A DNA stretch of 64,000 nt. Origin: Acidobacteriota bacterium. Lineage in GTDB: Bacteria; Acidobacteriota; Terriglobia; Bryobacterales; Bryobacteraceae. The notes below the pieces were generated by a model. It saw nothing but the letters and a program-made list of their open reading frames with translations, did not search any database and was not told where the DNA came from. The translations under genes and the position numbers were made by a program. Below, piece after piece: positions 51,521 through 61,303 of this stretch (position 1 is the stretch's first letter; each line of letters starts with the position of its first letter). The DNA lies in NCBI GenBank assembly GCA_018268715.1, contig JAFDVZ010000013.1, positions 1 through 64,000 of the forward strand, in the 5' to 3' direction.

Positions 51521-53317
51521 GTCCACCACGACGGCGGCGGTGAGCGGATCGCCCTCCGGCGCCGGACCCTCGATGGTGTAGGCGCCGGGGCCCGGATAGG
51601 TCTGTTCGGCGACCAGACGGTCCCCGGCGTACAGCTTTACCGTGCGCGCCGGCGCCGCCGCCGGGATGAAGATGCGAGCCTCCAGACGCGTCGCTGTCGG
51701 GGGACGCTTCAGCACCACGGTGGCGCGCTCCGACATCCAGCGATCATTATTAAATACGCCGGCGATAATCTGGGAGGCGGCCTCCGGGGTCCCGATGGTG
51801 AGGGTGGCGAGTTCCGCCTTGACGGCCGAGATCAACACCGCGTTGACGCGATCCATGGGCGCGGTGGAGACGCCAAAGGGCGCGAGCCCGAAGGATATGG
51901 AGGAATACGCGGAGTCCACGCCCGGCGCGGCGATGCGCAACGGGATGGGCGAGGTGATGGCGCGGCTGGCGATGACCGCCGAAGGTCCGGCCTGCGGCGG
52001 GGCGGCATAGGCGCTGGTGATGAGCAGGTCCCCCGACCACATACCGCGCCCGTCGACCAGCGGCGCCGCGCCCTCCGCTTCCAGATAGTGCCGGAAACCC
52101 CACTCGGCGTTGGTCCAGGTGCGATGGCGGGCGATTTCCGGAGCAAGGGAGCGGGCGAATTGCCGATAGCCGTCCCAGTGCTGGTAGTTCACCAGAGCCA
52201 ACCCGAACGACACCAGCGCCTGGGCGGCCGCGCCCCAGCCGAGCCATCGTCCGTCGAGCCGGCGCGAAACCAGGATCGCCACTGGAAGCACGATCGGAAG
52301 AAGATAGCGCTGCGAACCGGCAAAGAAGATGACCAGGGCCCCGGCGAAGAACACGGCGATCCACCAGCCCAGGAAATCGTCAAGCGCCCGCAGGCTGGCG
52401 ATCAACACCAGCACGCCGATTCCGCAGGAGATCCAGAACAGCGGGTTACGATCGGCGACCGCCGCGGCGAGTGCAACCGCGACAGCGGCGAAGCGCGCCC
52501 AACGCGGGCCGCGCCAGAACGCCGCCGCGGCCAGGGCCGGTCCCGCCAGCCAGGCCAGATGGCCGGTCAAGGCGCCGGCGTTCTGGAGTTTCTTCGCCGC
52601 CGCCTGCAGATTGTACGTCTGCATGTAGCCCGCCAGAACCGTGGCGGGCAGTGCTCCGCTCGAGAGCCGTTCAAACAACGACCAGACGCCGATCGCCGCC
52701 GGCGCCGCGAGCATCGCCGCCCAGGCTCCCGGCTGGTTGCGGTGCTTCCGCCAGACCAGCCACCCGAGCACGGGCGTCAGAATCACCGCCTGATACGCCG
52801 CCAGCCCGGCCAGGGCTCCGACGGCCGCCGCCAGCCACCAACGGCCGTAGACAAAGAACGCGATCGAGGCGAGCCAGCAGGCGGCAAACGGCAGGTCGGC
52901 TTCGAGCGAATTGCCATTCACGACGAACGCCGGCGTCAACAGAAACAGCGCCGTCGCCCAGTAGGCCCGCTCCGTGAACCGGCGCGCGATGGCCAGGGCC
53001 GCGGCGGCCGCGACCAGCGAGAACAGGATGTAGGCCGCGTGCAGACCGATTTCCGGCTCTCCCCCAAAGGCCCAGACAAGCGCCCCCAACCAGGCCGCAT
53101 TCAACGGCGGATGGGGGTGTCCGCGCATGTCCACCAATTGGCCCTGAAACACATAGCGGGCGTGTCCCGGATGCAGCGGATCGATGAGAGCGTGTTCGGC
53201 GCCCTTCAGATAGTAAAAATCGTCGCCTTGGATGGCCTGGTGGAGAAACGGCGCCCGCGCGAGCAGCACCAGGCATAGGATCAACCAGGTCCGAGTGTGG
53301 TTGGAAAGAGCCGGCAA
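51452..53317 (-). CDS. Glycosyltransferase family 39-like membrane protein
   Basis: A 621-residue polytopic membrane protein of the GT-C fold (dolichyl-phosphate-mannose or ArnT-like). A hydrophobic start (RTWLILCLVLLARAP) is followed by the acidic motif QGDDFYYLKG in the first outer loop, where GT-C enzymes bind metal and substrate, then RGHPHPPLNA and about ten more helices. The C-terminal ~170 residues are a soluble beta-rich domain. Start is TTG at 53317 as no ATG lies near. Its last ~20 codons lie in the final repeat unit of the 107-bp array, so its present C-terminus has been set by the duplication. Donor and acceptor unknown. Confidence 0.87.
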   Translation of the reverse strand: MPALSNHTRTWLILCLVLLARAPFLHQAIQGDDFYYLKGAEHALIDPLHPGHARYVFQGQLVDMRGHPHPPLNAAWLGALVWAFGGEPEIGLHAAYILFSLVAAAAALAIARRFTERAYWATALFLLTPAFVVNGNSLEADLPFAACWLASIAFFVYGRWWLAAAVGALAGLAAYQAVILTPVLGWLVWRKHRNQPGAWAAMLAAPAAIGVWSLFERLSSGALPATVLAGYMQTYNLQAAAKKLQNAGALTGHLAWLAGPALAAAAFWRGPRWARFAAVAVALAAAVADRNPLFWISCGIGVLVLIASLRALDDFLGWWIAVFFAGALVIFFAGSQRYLLPIVLPVAILVSRRLDGRWLGWGAAAQALVSFGLALVNYQHWDGYRQFARSLAPEIARHRTWTNAEWGFRHYLEAEGAAPLVDGRGMWSGDLLITSAYAAPPQAGPSAVIASRAITSPIPLRIAAPGVDSAYSSISFGLAPFGVSTAPMDRVNAVLISAVKAELATLTIGTPEAASQIIAGVFNNDRWMSERATVVLKRPPTATRLEARIFIPAAAPARTVKLYAGDRLVAEQTYPGPGAYTIEGPAPEGDPLTAAVVVDRTFSVPPDTRQLGVLLLSVGVR

Positions 53318-53360
53318 AGCTGTATTGTAACGTGCCGCCCGCGCATCGACCTGCGCCGGG

Positions 53361-55640
53361 CTAGCTGGCCAGCGTACGCTGTACGGCCGCCAGAAGGACG
53401 CCGGGGGCGAACGGCTTGGCGATGAGCGATCCGGCCGGAATCCGCTGCGACAACTGCTGCAAACGGTCCGGATAGCCCGACATGAAGATCACCTTCAGTT
53501 CGGGGCGCTGCATGCGCAGGCGTTCGAGCATTTCGACGCCGTTCATTCCCTGCATGACGACGTCGGTCACCAACAGGTCGTAGGAGTCGGGGGGCAGTTC
53601 GAGCGCCTCCGTCGGGTTGGAAAACGCCACCACCGTGTAGCCCTGGCTTTCGAGCAGTTCGCGAACATAGGAGCGTACGCCGGGATCGTCCTCCACCACC
53701 GCCACGCGCTTCGCCTGAATCGCCGCCATCGGTTCGCTGATATCCGAGGACCCTTCCACCGTTTCCTCCCACGCCGGCAGGTGAACGCTGAAACTGCTGC
53801 CCTGTCCGGGGTAACTTTCGACGCTAATTGCCCCACCCAACTGCTGCACGATGCTGTAGGCCGTAGACAGACCGAGGCCCGATCCTTCGCCTCCGCGCTT
53901 GGTGGTGAAGAACGGCTCGAAGATCCGGTCCTGCAAGTCCTCCGGAATCCCGACCCCGTCGTCGCTCACCGTCAGCACGGCGTACTTGCCGGGCCTCACG
54001 CCCAGGCGTTCAGCCCGCGCCGCGTCCGGCTCATCCAGCCAAGTCTTGAGAACCAGCTTCCCGCCGTCGGGCATCGCCTCCCTGGCGTTGATCGCCAGGT
54101 TCATGATCGTGTGCGACACCTGTTCGCGATCCACCCGGATGGGGGGCAACCCCTCCTGGGGTTCGAAGGACACCTCGATGTCCTCGCCGATGAAGCGCGA
54201 CAGCATGCCCAAGGCGCCGCCCACGGTCTCGTTCAAGTCGGAGGTGGTCAGTTGGAACTGCGTCCGGCGGCCGAAGGTGAGCAACTGCCGGGCCAGGGCG
54301 GTGGCGCGCTCGCCGGCGTCCAGCACCAACCGCAACTGGGCGCGCTGCCGGTCGCCGACCTCCCGCGAGTTCACCATCAGGCTGGCGTAACCGACGATAG
54401 TGGTGAGCAGGTTGTTGAAGTCGTGCGCAACGCCGCCCGCCAGTTTGCCGAGCGCCTGCATCTTCTGGGTCTGCCGGATGTGCTCTTCCAGCCGCTTTCG
54501 TTCGGTCAGATCGGCGTATTCGACGATTACGCCCGACGGCGTTCCGTCCGGCTGATCGACGTAGGCCATCCACATCGCCACCTCGATCAGCGAGCCGTCC
54601 TTACGCAGGCGCTTGCGCTCCGCGCCGGGCGGCACCCGCCGGTTCCGTACGGCCTCGATCAGTTCCTCATACTCCTCGTCTGGGATGATCGGAATCCGGC
54701 GGCCCACCACCTCCTCTTCCTTCCATCCAAAGAAGCGCTCGGCGGCCGGATTCCAGCTCAGCACCGTCGCCTGGCTGTCGACGTGCACCACGGCGAGCGG
54801 TGAGGCCTCCACGATGAGGCGCCGCTCCATGAGGGCCGCGCGGGAGGCGTCCTCCGCCTGTTTGCGCCTGCCGATGTCGGCGATCGAGCCGACCATGCGC
54901 AGAGGCTTGCCCTGCTCGTCGCGCGCGATCACCAACGCGCGAACCAACACCCACGCCCAACTGCCGTCCTGTCGACGGATACGGCACTCGGTCTCAAATC
55001 GCCAGGTGTGTCCGGCCAGGTGGGCCCGCAACTCGCGGTCCACTTCGGGCCAGTCCGCCGGGTGGATCACGGCGCGGAACGATTCGGCCGACAGGTCGAA
55101 TTCGCCCGCTTCGAGGCCCAGAATCTCGTGGCAGCGGTCGCTGCGGAAGTCGCATTTCGCGGTGGCGAAGTCGTAGTCCCAGATTCCATCGGTGGACGCC
55201 TCGATCACGTGTTTCAGGCGCCGGGCGTTGTCCGGTTGCGACGCGGCGAACGCCGTGATGTCGGAGCCGATGGCCAGGCGGGCCGAAGCCTCGGGTTCGA
55301 CGGGGGCCCAGGACCACGCAATCAGCCTCCGGTGGTTGGGAGCATCGATCCAGCAGGGGGCGGCGGGAGAGCCGGCGACGGCCGCCGCGCGCAGTTGTTC
55401 ACGCTCCCGTGGATCCGAAGCGACGACATCCCAGAACGGGCCCGCTCCGGTCAGAGTCCGGCCGGCCAGTTCAGTGAGACCACGGCTTGCCGCCAGTATG
55501 CGTCCATCCTGCCCGTCGACGAGCGCCAGCGTCACGTCGGAATCGAACAGACGTGACAGCCGCACCCGGTCGAGAACGCTGCCTAACTCGTCCGAGCTGC
55601 CGGTAACACCATGACCGGTAACACCATGAGGAGTTGACAT
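53361..55640 (-). CDS. PAS hybrid sensor histidine kinase with receiver domain
   Basis: A 759-residue cytoplasmic sensor. Domains: N-terminal PAS-like region (20-135), PAS/PAC (140-265), PAS/PAC (270-385), HisKA with phospho-accepting H406 ([15 protein letters not shown]), HATPase with intact N box ([10 protein letters not shown], about 514-523), G1 (SDDGVGIP, 559-566), F and G2 boxes ([20 protein letters not shown]), and a C-terminal receiver with D693 in [13 protein letters not shown]. No membrane helix. The receiver may get the phosphate from this or another kinase. ATG 55640 is preceded by AAGGG. Its N-terminus holds a 15-bp tandem duplication. Confidence 0.93.
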   Translation of the reverse strand: MSTPHGVTGHGVTGSSDELGSVLDRVRLSRLFDSDVTLALVDGQDGRILAASRGLTELAGRTLTGAGPFWDVVASDPREREQLRAAAVAGSPAAPCWIDAPNHRRLIAWSWAPVEPEASARLAIGSDITAFAASQPDNARRLKHVIEASTDGIWDYDFATAKCDFRSDRCHEILGLEAGEFDLSAESFRAVIHPADWPEVDRELRAHLAGHTWRFETECRIRRQDGSWAWVLVRALVIARDEQGKPLRMVGSIADIGRRKQAEDASRAALMERRLIVEASPLAVVHVDSQATVLSWNPAAERFFGWKEEEVVGRRIPIIPDEEYEELIEAVRNRRVPPGAERKRLRKDGSLIEVAMWMAYVDQPDGTPSGVIVEYADLTERKRLEEHIRQTQKMQALGKLAGGVAHDFNNLLTTIVGYASLMVNSREVGDRQRAQLRLVLDAGERATALARQLLTFGRRTQFQLTTSDLNETVGGALGMLSRFIGEDIEVSFEPQEGLPPIRVDREQVSHTIMNLAINAREAMPDGGKLVLKTWLDEPDAARAERLGVRPGKYAVLTVSDDGVGIPEDLQDRIFEPFFTTKRGGEGSGLGLSTAYSIVQQLGGAISVESYPGQGSSFSVHLPAWEETVEGSSDISEPMAAIQAKRVAVVEDDPGVRSYVRELLESQGYTVVAFSNPTEALELPPDSYDLLVTDVVMQGMNGVEMLERLRMQRPELKVIFMSGYPDRLQQLSQRIPAGSLIAKPFAPGVLLAAVQRTLAS
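55600..55629 (-). repeat. 15-bp tandem duplication in the kinase N-terminus
   Basis: Two perfect adjacent copies (55600-55614 and 55615-55629) encode [10 protein letters not shown] at residues 5-14. A simple, recent duplication without evident function. Confidence 0.8.
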
Positions 55641-56036
55641 GGTAGCCCTTGGAGGACACCAGACGCCTCAGCGCGCCTTCAACCACACAAAGCATCGTAG
55701 GTATCCCGCCTACCTGATTCTACAGGCAATTTACAGCTAGTAAATGACACATCAGGTACTTAGCCGTTCTAAGAATCCCAGGACGCGCGAGTTATCTTGC
55801 GGCCTTCAGAAATTGGTTAATTCGATGAGATTAATTCGAAATAGTCAATGACGAACCCGGCCGGGGGCTCGGGAAGGCCGCCTAACTCGGGCCTGCCGGG
55901 ACCTTCGGCGCTAGCGAAAGGAGCCGTACACGTCAAGACCGGTTTCGCGAAAAGGTACCGGAACCACTTAGCCACCAGGTACCTTCACGGCCGGGGGCCC
56001 CACGCTTGACAATATTCATGGGTTATTGGACCAGAT
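55641..56036. promoter_or_regulatory. Structured intergenic region between two divergent hybrid kinases
   Basis: This 396-bp region has no gene. It contains a direct repeat TTAATTCGA at 55817-55825 and 55831-55839 (14-bp period, one DNA face and a half), an 8-bp inverted repeat AAGGTACC (55952-55959) / GGTACCTT (55978-55985), and several GC-rich palindromic stretches between 55855 and 56005. The final 60 bp before the plus-strand kinase contain TTGACA at 56007-56012. It may hold operators, a leader structure and both promoters. I could not match it to a riboswitch I know. Confidence 0.45.
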
Positions 56037-57980
56037 ATGGATCGCGTGGAATTGGACCAGTGGAAGGGTCGGGAGGTCGCGCGTTTGCTGGCGCTGGTTG
56101 AGACCGAGCGCCGCTACTATCAGGAGATCGTCGCCTCCTTCCCCATCGGCGCCGTGATTGTCGCCCGCAGCGGCGCGGTGGTGTTCGCCAACCGGGCGTT
56201 CCGCCGCCTGGCCGGCGTGCGGCCCGGCGAGTTGCAGTCGAAGACGCTGGACCAGGTGATCGCATCGCCACGGCTGGGCGCCGCGGTCGAGGAGACGCTG
56301 CGGACCTCCACGCCCCACCCTAACATCCCGATCGAGTTAGCGGGTTATGAGTTTCAGGCGTCGGTGATCCCGCTGCATGGCTGGGAGGACGACCCGGAAT
56401 CGGAGGCGCTGATCGCGCTCGAAGGCGCCGGAACGTTGTCGGCGCTCGCGCCGCCGGCCGATTCAAGCGATTGGCCCGCCCTGCTGTGGACCATGCATCC
56501 GGAGACACAACAGTATTTGACGATCGACGGGGCGCGGGAGCATCTGCTCGGCTATTCCGCCGAACACTGGACGAGCACGCCCGACTTCTGGCGGGAGCAC
56601 GTCCACGGCGACGACCGGGCGGCGATCTCGCAGTTCTACCGCACCGCCTTGCGGCAGGGCGGCGAGTTCGGCTGCGAATATCGCGCCATGACCGCCAGCG
56701 GCAAGCCCGTGTGGCGGCGCGACGTCTTCCGCGTCACGCTGGATCACGAGGGGGCGCCGGTGCGGGTGAGCGGCGTCACCATCGACGCCGGGGCGCGCCG
56801 CCGGGCGGAAGCCGACAATCTGCAGTTCAACCGTTTCGAAGCGCTGACCGCGCTGTCCCGCCGCCTTTCGCATGATTTCAACAACTCGCTGATGGTGGTT
56901 ACGGGATACGCCGAGGAGTTGCTGGCGCATCTGCCGGAAAGCGACGCGCGACGCGCCGACGTGCAGTCGATTGTTTCGGCCGCCGAGTCGATGGCGGGCG
57001 TCGCGGGCGAGTTGGGCGGATTCAGCCGGAGGCAATCGTCGCCGGCCGTGGCCACGGACCTGTCGGGCGTACTGACGGCGGCCGCCTCCCGCATTCGCTC
57101 CGAGCTGGGCGCGACGCTGGTCCTGCGCCAGCCGCAGCACCGGCTGGAGGCCTACGCCGACCCGATCCAACTGGAGGCGATGCTGATCGCCATCGCCCGC
57201 AGTCTGCGCGACAAGGACGATCCGCACATGATCGTGGCGGCGGGCGAGGTCGGCGTAGACGAGCAATCGAACCTGGCGCACGCGTTGCACCCTGGCCGCT
57301 ATGTCGAAATCGCGTTGCGCGGACCCTTCGCTTCGGAGGTTCCACGGGCGGCCTTTGAGACGCTGATCTCCGGCAAGGATCCGCACTCTTCCGACATCAC
57401 GCGCGCCTATACGGTGGCTCGCGAATGGGGCGGCACGATGTACGCCTTGCGCACCGACCACACCTCGGAAGTCCACCTGCTGCTGCCCGCCGTCGTGGCC
57501 GAACCCGCCGAGCCGAGGTCTCCCAAACCGGCCGCAAAGGTCGCGGAGCCGGTGGCGACCGCCGCGCCGGAGCCCGTCGAACCGGCCCCCGTCACCATCA
57601 TGGTGGTGGAGGACGAGAAGGGCATTCGCGGGCTGATCCAGAAGATCCTGAAGCGGGAGGGGTACCAAGTGCTGGTGGCCTCCAATAGCGACGAGGCCGA
57701 CGAGGCGGCCGCGGCCAGTCCGCACCCGATTCGCCTGGTGATCGCCGATCTGAACGTCTCCGGCCGCGACGGCCGCGCGATCGCCGATCGATTGTCCGGC
57801 CGCTACCCGGACCTGCGCGTGCTGTACATCTCCGGCTACGCCGACGATCCCGAGGCCACCACGCGCGCGGTCGGCTCGGCGCCTTTTTTGCAGAAGCCGT
57901 TCACGCTGGCGGCGCTGGTGAAAAAGGTCCGCGAGATCGCCGCGCCGGAGAACGCCAGGTCCGCCACGGCCGCCGCTTGA
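56037..57980 (+). CDS. PAS hybrid kinase-like protein with degenerate ATPase and receiver
   Basis: A 647-residue protein: PAS (20-130), second PAS/PAC (145-260), HisKA-like helices with H279 (SRRLSHDFNNSLMVVTGYAE), an ATPase-like region (340-485) and a receiver (518-645) with acidic pocket VVEDEKG, D571 (LVIADLNVSGRDG) and Lys in FLQKPF. The N box reads QLEAMLIAIARSLRDKDD, lacking the Asn of NxxxNA, and the G1 and G2 boxes (DxGxGI, GxGLG) are absent. So ATP binding is unlikely and the protein may act as a phosphate-accepting scaffold or be driven by another kinase. ATG 56037 is the first Met. Confidence 0.85.
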   Translation: MDRVELDQWKGREVARLLALVETERRYYQEIVASFPIGAVIVARSGAVVFANRAFRRLAGVRPGELQSKTLDQVIASPRLGAAVEETLRTSTPHPNIPIELAGYEFQASVIPLHGWEDDPESEALIALEGAGTLSALAPPADSSDWPALLWTMHPETQQYLTIDGAREHLLGYSAEHWTSTPDFWREHVHGDDRAAISQFYRTALRQGGEFGCEYRAMTASGKPVWRRDVFRVTLDHEGAPVRVSGVTIDAGARRRAEADNLQFNRFEALTALSRRLSHDFNNSLMVVTGYAEELLAHLPESDARRADVQSIVSAAESMAGVAGELGGFSRRQSSPAVATDLSGVLTAAASRIRSELGATLVLRQPQHRLEAYADPIQLEAMLIAIARSLRDKDDPHMIVAAGEVGVDEQSNLAHALHPGRYVEIALRGPFASEVPRAAFETLISGKDPHSSDITRAYTVAREWGGTMYALRTDHTSEVHLLLPAVVAEPAEPRSPKPAAKVAEPVATAAPEPVEPAPVTIMVVEDEKGIRGLIQKILKREGYQVLVASNSDEADEAAAASPHPIRLVIADLNVSGRDGRAIADRLSGRYPDLRVLYISGYADDPEATTRAVGSAPFLQKPFTLAALVKKVREIAAPENARSATAAA

Positions 57981-58083
57981 GCAGGCCCGCCGCAACGGTT
58001 TGAAATTCGCCCATCCCGTAACCAAACGCCGATTCGGGCGTCACCTATATGGCGGCGCACCTCCGGGTCCGCCGCGGGCTGGC

Positions 58084-58113
58084 TTGATTGCCGTGGATCG
58101 TAAACCGTATCAT
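58084..58113 (+). promoter_or_regulatory. Candidate promoter of the Gld-like operon
   Basis: TTGATT (58084-58089) and TATCAT (58108-58113) are spaced by 18 bp and lie 55 bp before the first ATG of the transporter operon. Both match sigma-70-type boxes fairly well. The AT-rich sequence is distinct from the surrounding GC-rich DNA. Confidence 0.4.
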
Positions 58114-58168
58114 GTAGATTCCAAGCATCAATCGCCAGCAGTTCACCGCACACTACCCGGTTCAACAT

Positions 58169-59143
58169 ATGATCAAAGTCGAAGGACTGACGAAGCGTTA
58201 CGCACGCAATGTCGCGGTCGATAACATCTCGTTCGAAGTCGAGAAGGGCCAGATCGTTGGCTTTCTAGGCCCGAACGGCGCGGGCAAGACGACCACGATG
58301 CGCGTTCTGACTTGCTTTTTGCCTCCCACGGCGGGCACGGCGCAAGTGGCGGGCTTCGATGTCCTCGAGTCCCCGCTCGAGGTGAAGAAACGCATCGGCT
58401 ACCTGCCCGAAACACCGCCGCTGTACCCGGAAATGGAGGTTGTGGAGTATCTCGATTTCGTCGGCAGCCTGAAGGGGTTGCCCTCCGGCGACCGTAAGCG
58501 CCGCGTCGACGAGGTGATGGAGAAATGCTCCGTCGCCGACGTCCGCAACAAGCTGATCGGCAAGCTGTCCAAGGGCTACCGCCAGCGCGTCGGGCTGGCC
58601 CAGGCCATCATTCACAACCCCGACGTCCTGGTGCTGGACGAGCCGACTTCCGGCCTCGATCCCAAGCAGATTATCGAAACCCGCGAGCTGATCAAGAAGC
58701 TGGCGGGCGATCACACCATCATTCTCAGCACGCACATCCTGCCCGAGGTGGAGTCCACCTGCGAGCACGTGGTGATCATCAGCAAGGGCAAGCTGGTGGC
58801 GACCGATACGGTGGCCAATCTGACCAGCCGCCTGCGCGGCGCCGAGACGGTGATGGTGGAAGTGGGCGCGCGGGAGGGCTCGCTGGACGCCGCGCACGTA
58901 TTCGGAAAGCTCGAGCAGGTGGCGGGCGTCAGCCGCGTCACGGCGCGCGATCCGCGAGAGGGTCACGCGCGGTTTGAAATCGAGAGCGTGAAGGAGCGTT
59001 CCGTGCGCGCCGAACTGGCCCGCATGGTGGTGGAATCCGGCTGGAACCTGCATGAGTTGCACACCGTGGGATTGAGTCTTGAAGAGATCTTCCTCCAACT
59101 GACCGGCGGCGAGTCGGCCGCCTCCACTGGAGAGTCCAAATGA
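58169..59143 (+). CDS. ABC transporter ATPase (GldA-like)
   Basis: A 324-residue ATPase. Walker A GPNGAGKTT (34-42), Q-loop region GYLPETPPLYPEM, signature LSKGYRQRVGLAQAI, Walker B VLVLDEPTSGLD and H-loop ILSTHILPEVE are all intact. The C-terminal ~80 residues form the ABC-2 associated extension. It resembles GldA, the ATPase of the gliding-associated transporter. The ABC-2 permease gene overlaps by 4 bp (ATGA). A candidate promoter lies upstream. Confidence 0.93.
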   Translation: MIKVEGLTKRYARNVAVDNISFEVEKGQIVGFLGPNGAGKTTTMRVLTCFLPPTAGTAQVAGFDVLESPLEVKKRIGYLPETPPLYPEMEVVEYLDFVGSLKGLPSGDRKRRVDEVMEKCSVADVRNKLIGKLSKGYRQRVGLAQAIIHNPDVLVLDEPTSGLDPKQIIETRELIKKLAGDHTIILSTHILPEVESTCEHVVIISKGKLVATDTVANLTSRLRGAETVMVEVGAREGSLDAAHVFGKLEQVAGVSRVTARDPREGHARFEIESVKERSVRAELARMVVESGWNLHELHTVGLSLEEIFLQLTGGESAASTGESK

Positions 59144-59907
59144 ACAATATCTGGGTTATCTGCAAGAAGGAGCTCAACAGTTACTTCGTTTCGCCCATCG
59201 CCTATGGGCTGATGGCGTTTTTCGCGCTGGTCGCCGGGTTTTTCTTCTACTCCGCCACCGCGATCTTCGTCCAGCGATCCATGGAGTCGCAGATGATGGG
59301 CCGCGGGTTCCCGATGAGCGTGAACGAATGGGTCATCCGGCCCGTGCTGTCGAATGTCAGCGTCATCGGGCTGTTTCTGATCCCGATGATCACCATGCGC
59401 CTGTTCGCCGAGGAGAAGCGCACCGGCACTTACGAGCTGCTGGCTACCTCGCCCATCCGCGATTACGAGATTATCGTCGGCAAGTGGGTGGCGGCGCTCA
59501 TCATGTACGCCTGCATCCTGGCCGTGTCGCTACTCGACATCCTGGTGCTGTTCGCCTACGGCAAGCCGGACTGGAAGCCGATGTTGGTGGGATACCTGGG
59601 ACTGCTGTTGCAGGGCGGCTGTCTGCTGGCGGTGGGGACGTTCATTTCGAACACCACGCGCAGCCAGATTGTCGCGGGCGTCGGCACGTTCGCCATCTGC
59701 CTGCTGTTGTGGGTGCTCGATTGGGTGAGCGCCTTTGAGACCGCGGCGTGGGCCAAGGTCGTCTCCTATCTTTCGGTGCTGACTCACTTCGAACCTTTCT
59801 CAAAGGGAGTGATCGACACCAAGGATGTTATCTTCTACGTCTCGATGATCTTTCTTGGACTGTTTCTGACCGCGCGCGCCATGGAATCGCAGCGCTGGAG
59901 GGCATAA
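59140..59907 (+). CDS. ABC-2 type permease (GldF-like)
   Basis: A 255-residue membrane permease with about six helices (YGLMAFFALVAGFFFY, VIGLFLIPMITMRLF, LIMYACILAVSLLDILVLFA and others). The EEKRTGTYELLATSPIRDYEI motif between helices is typical of the ABC-2 family near GldF. It forms the channel for the GldA-like ATPase, whose gene it overlaps. Confidence 0.92.
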   Translation: MNNIWVICKKELNSYFVSPIAYGLMAFFALVAGFFFYSATAIFVQRSMESQMMGRGFPMSVNEWVIRPVLSNVSVIGLFLIPMITMRLFAEEKRTGTYELLATSPIRDYEIIVGKWVAALIMYACILAVSLLDILVLFAYGKPDWKPMLVGYLGLLLQGGCLLAVGTFISNTTRSQIVAGVGTFAICLLLWVLDWVSAFETAAWAKVVSYLSVLTHFEPFSKGVIDTKDVIFYVSMIFLGLFLTARAMESQRWRA

Positions 59908-59908
59908 C

Positions 59909-61300
59909 ATGAACACCCAGTGGATGAAAGCCCGCCAGACCAAGTACACCGGCTATGTCGTCGTCTATGTGGTGGTGATCGTAGCCGTTCTCGCGCTCGC
60001 CAATTTCCTCGCGCAGCGCTATAACAAGTCCTGGGACTCGACGACCAACAAGCAATTCAGCCTCTCGGACCAGACCATCAAGGTGGTGAAGGGACTCACG
60101 CAGGACGTCACCATCGACTACTTCGACAAGACCAGCAACCTGTCCGATCCCCGGGGCAACGCCCGCGATCTGTTGGATCGCTACGCGAACCTTTCCTCGA
60201 AAGTCCACGTCAACTACGTCGATCCGACCAAGAAGCCGGAGATCGCCAAGGCGGCCGGCGTGCGGGCCTTCGGCACGACTTACATACAGGCCGCCGGCCG
60301 ACGCCAGGAAGCCAAGAGCGTCAGCGAGGAAGAGATCACGGGCGCGTTGATCCGGGCGCTGAAGGGCGGTGAACGCCTGGTCTGCGCCGTCACGGGCAGC
60401 GGCGAGCATGGGCTCGACGCGGCGAACGAAGACGGTTACTCCTCGGCCAAGGAGATGCTGGAGAAGAATAACTACAAGACGCAGACGATCAATCTTCTCC
60501 AGAAGCAGGAAATCCCCAAGGAGTGCAACATCGTGTTTGTGGGCGGGCCGCGCCTGGACTATGTTCCGGCCGCCGCCGACGCGATCAAGAAATATGTCGA
60601 AGGCGGCGGCCGCGTGCTGCTCGCTCTCGACGCTCCGCTGCAGTTCCAGGGGCAGGAGATCGCGCCGAACAAGGCTCTCGCCGGAGTCCTGGCGGGCTGG
60701 GGCGTCACGCTCGACGACGACCTGGTGATCGACCCGAACCCGGTGAACCGTCTGTTCGGATTCGACGCCTCCGTCGTGCTGGTGAACGAGTACGAGTCGC
60801 ACCAGATCGTGCGCGACATGCGCGGGGCGTCGGCGTTCCCGCTGATCCGCTCCATGGAAGTGAAAGCGGGCGATAAGACCACCGTCGACAAGCTGTTCTC
60901 GAGTTCCTCGGACGCTTTCGGCGCGACCAACCTCACGTCTCCGCGAGTGAACCCGAGCGATCCCAAGAACAAGAAGGGACCGCTGGTGCTCGCCGCCGCT
61001 GGAACCTATAACACGGGCCAGCCGAATAACAACGGCCGCTTCGTGGTGGCGGGATCGTCTTACTGGATCGCCAATAACATCCTGCCGTCGCGCTCACTGG
61101 CCAATCGCGACCTGTTCCTGAACATGATGAACTGGCTGTCGTCGGACGAAGACCTGATCTCCATCCGGCCGAAGGAGCCCGAGAATCGGCCCCTGGCCAT
61201 GACGGTACGCCAGATGCGGATGTTGTTCTACTCGACCATTCTGTTCCTGCCGCTGCTGATTCTGGCGTCGGGACTGTCGGTCTGGTGGCGCCGGAGGTAA
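59909..61300 (+). CDS. GldG-like ABC transporter auxiliary protein
   Basis: A 463-residue protein with one N-terminal membrane helix (YVVVYVVVIVAVLALANFLA), an outer alpha/beta domain with the ABC_transp_aux pattern (LSDQTIKVVKGLTQDVTIDY, NIVFVGGPRLDYVPAAADAI, KKYVEGGGRVLLALDAPL) and a C-terminal helix (LFYSTILFLPLLILASGLS). It resembles GldG. One bp separates it from the permease gene, so it is a third subunit. Confidence 0.9.
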   Translation: MNTQWMKARQTKYTGYVVVYVVVIVAVLALANFLAQRYNKSWDSTTNKQFSLSDQTIKVVKGLTQDVTIDYFDKTSNLSDPRGNARDLLDRYANLSSKVHVNYVDPTKKPEIAKAAGVRAFGTTYIQAAGRRQEAKSVSEEEITGALIRALKGGERLVCAVTGSGEHGLDAANEDGYSSAKEMLEKNNYKTQTINLLQKQEIPKECNIVFVGGPRLDYVPAAADAIKKYVEGGGRVLLALDAPLQFQGQEIAPNKALAGVLAGWGVTLDDDLVIDPNPVNRLFGFDASVVLVNEYESHQIVRDMRGASAFPLIRSMEVKAGDKTTVDKLFSSSSDAFGATNLTSPRVNPSDPKNKKGPLVLAAAGTYNTGQPNNNGRFVVAGSSYWIANNILPSRSLANRDLFLNMMNWLSSDEDLISIRPKEPENRPLAMTVRQMRMLFYSTILFLPLLILASGLSVWWRRR

Positions 61301-61303
61301 CCG

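Noticed and set aside
50734-51543. Plus- and minus-strand frames (up to 269 codons) through the repeat array
   Set aside because: They arise because a 107-bp unit keeps many frames open; no ribosome site and no domain. The sense frames of the seed genes are broken in the middle units.
55855-56005. Known riboswitch class upstream of the hybrid kinase
   Set aside because: The conserved cores I know (c-di-GMP, cobalamin, guanidine, ZTP) could not be matched, so only a generic structured region is claimed.
56463-58025. 520-codon minus-strand frame opposite the plus-strand hybrid kinase
   Set aside because: Shadow composition; the plus strand has PAS, HisKA and receiver motifs.
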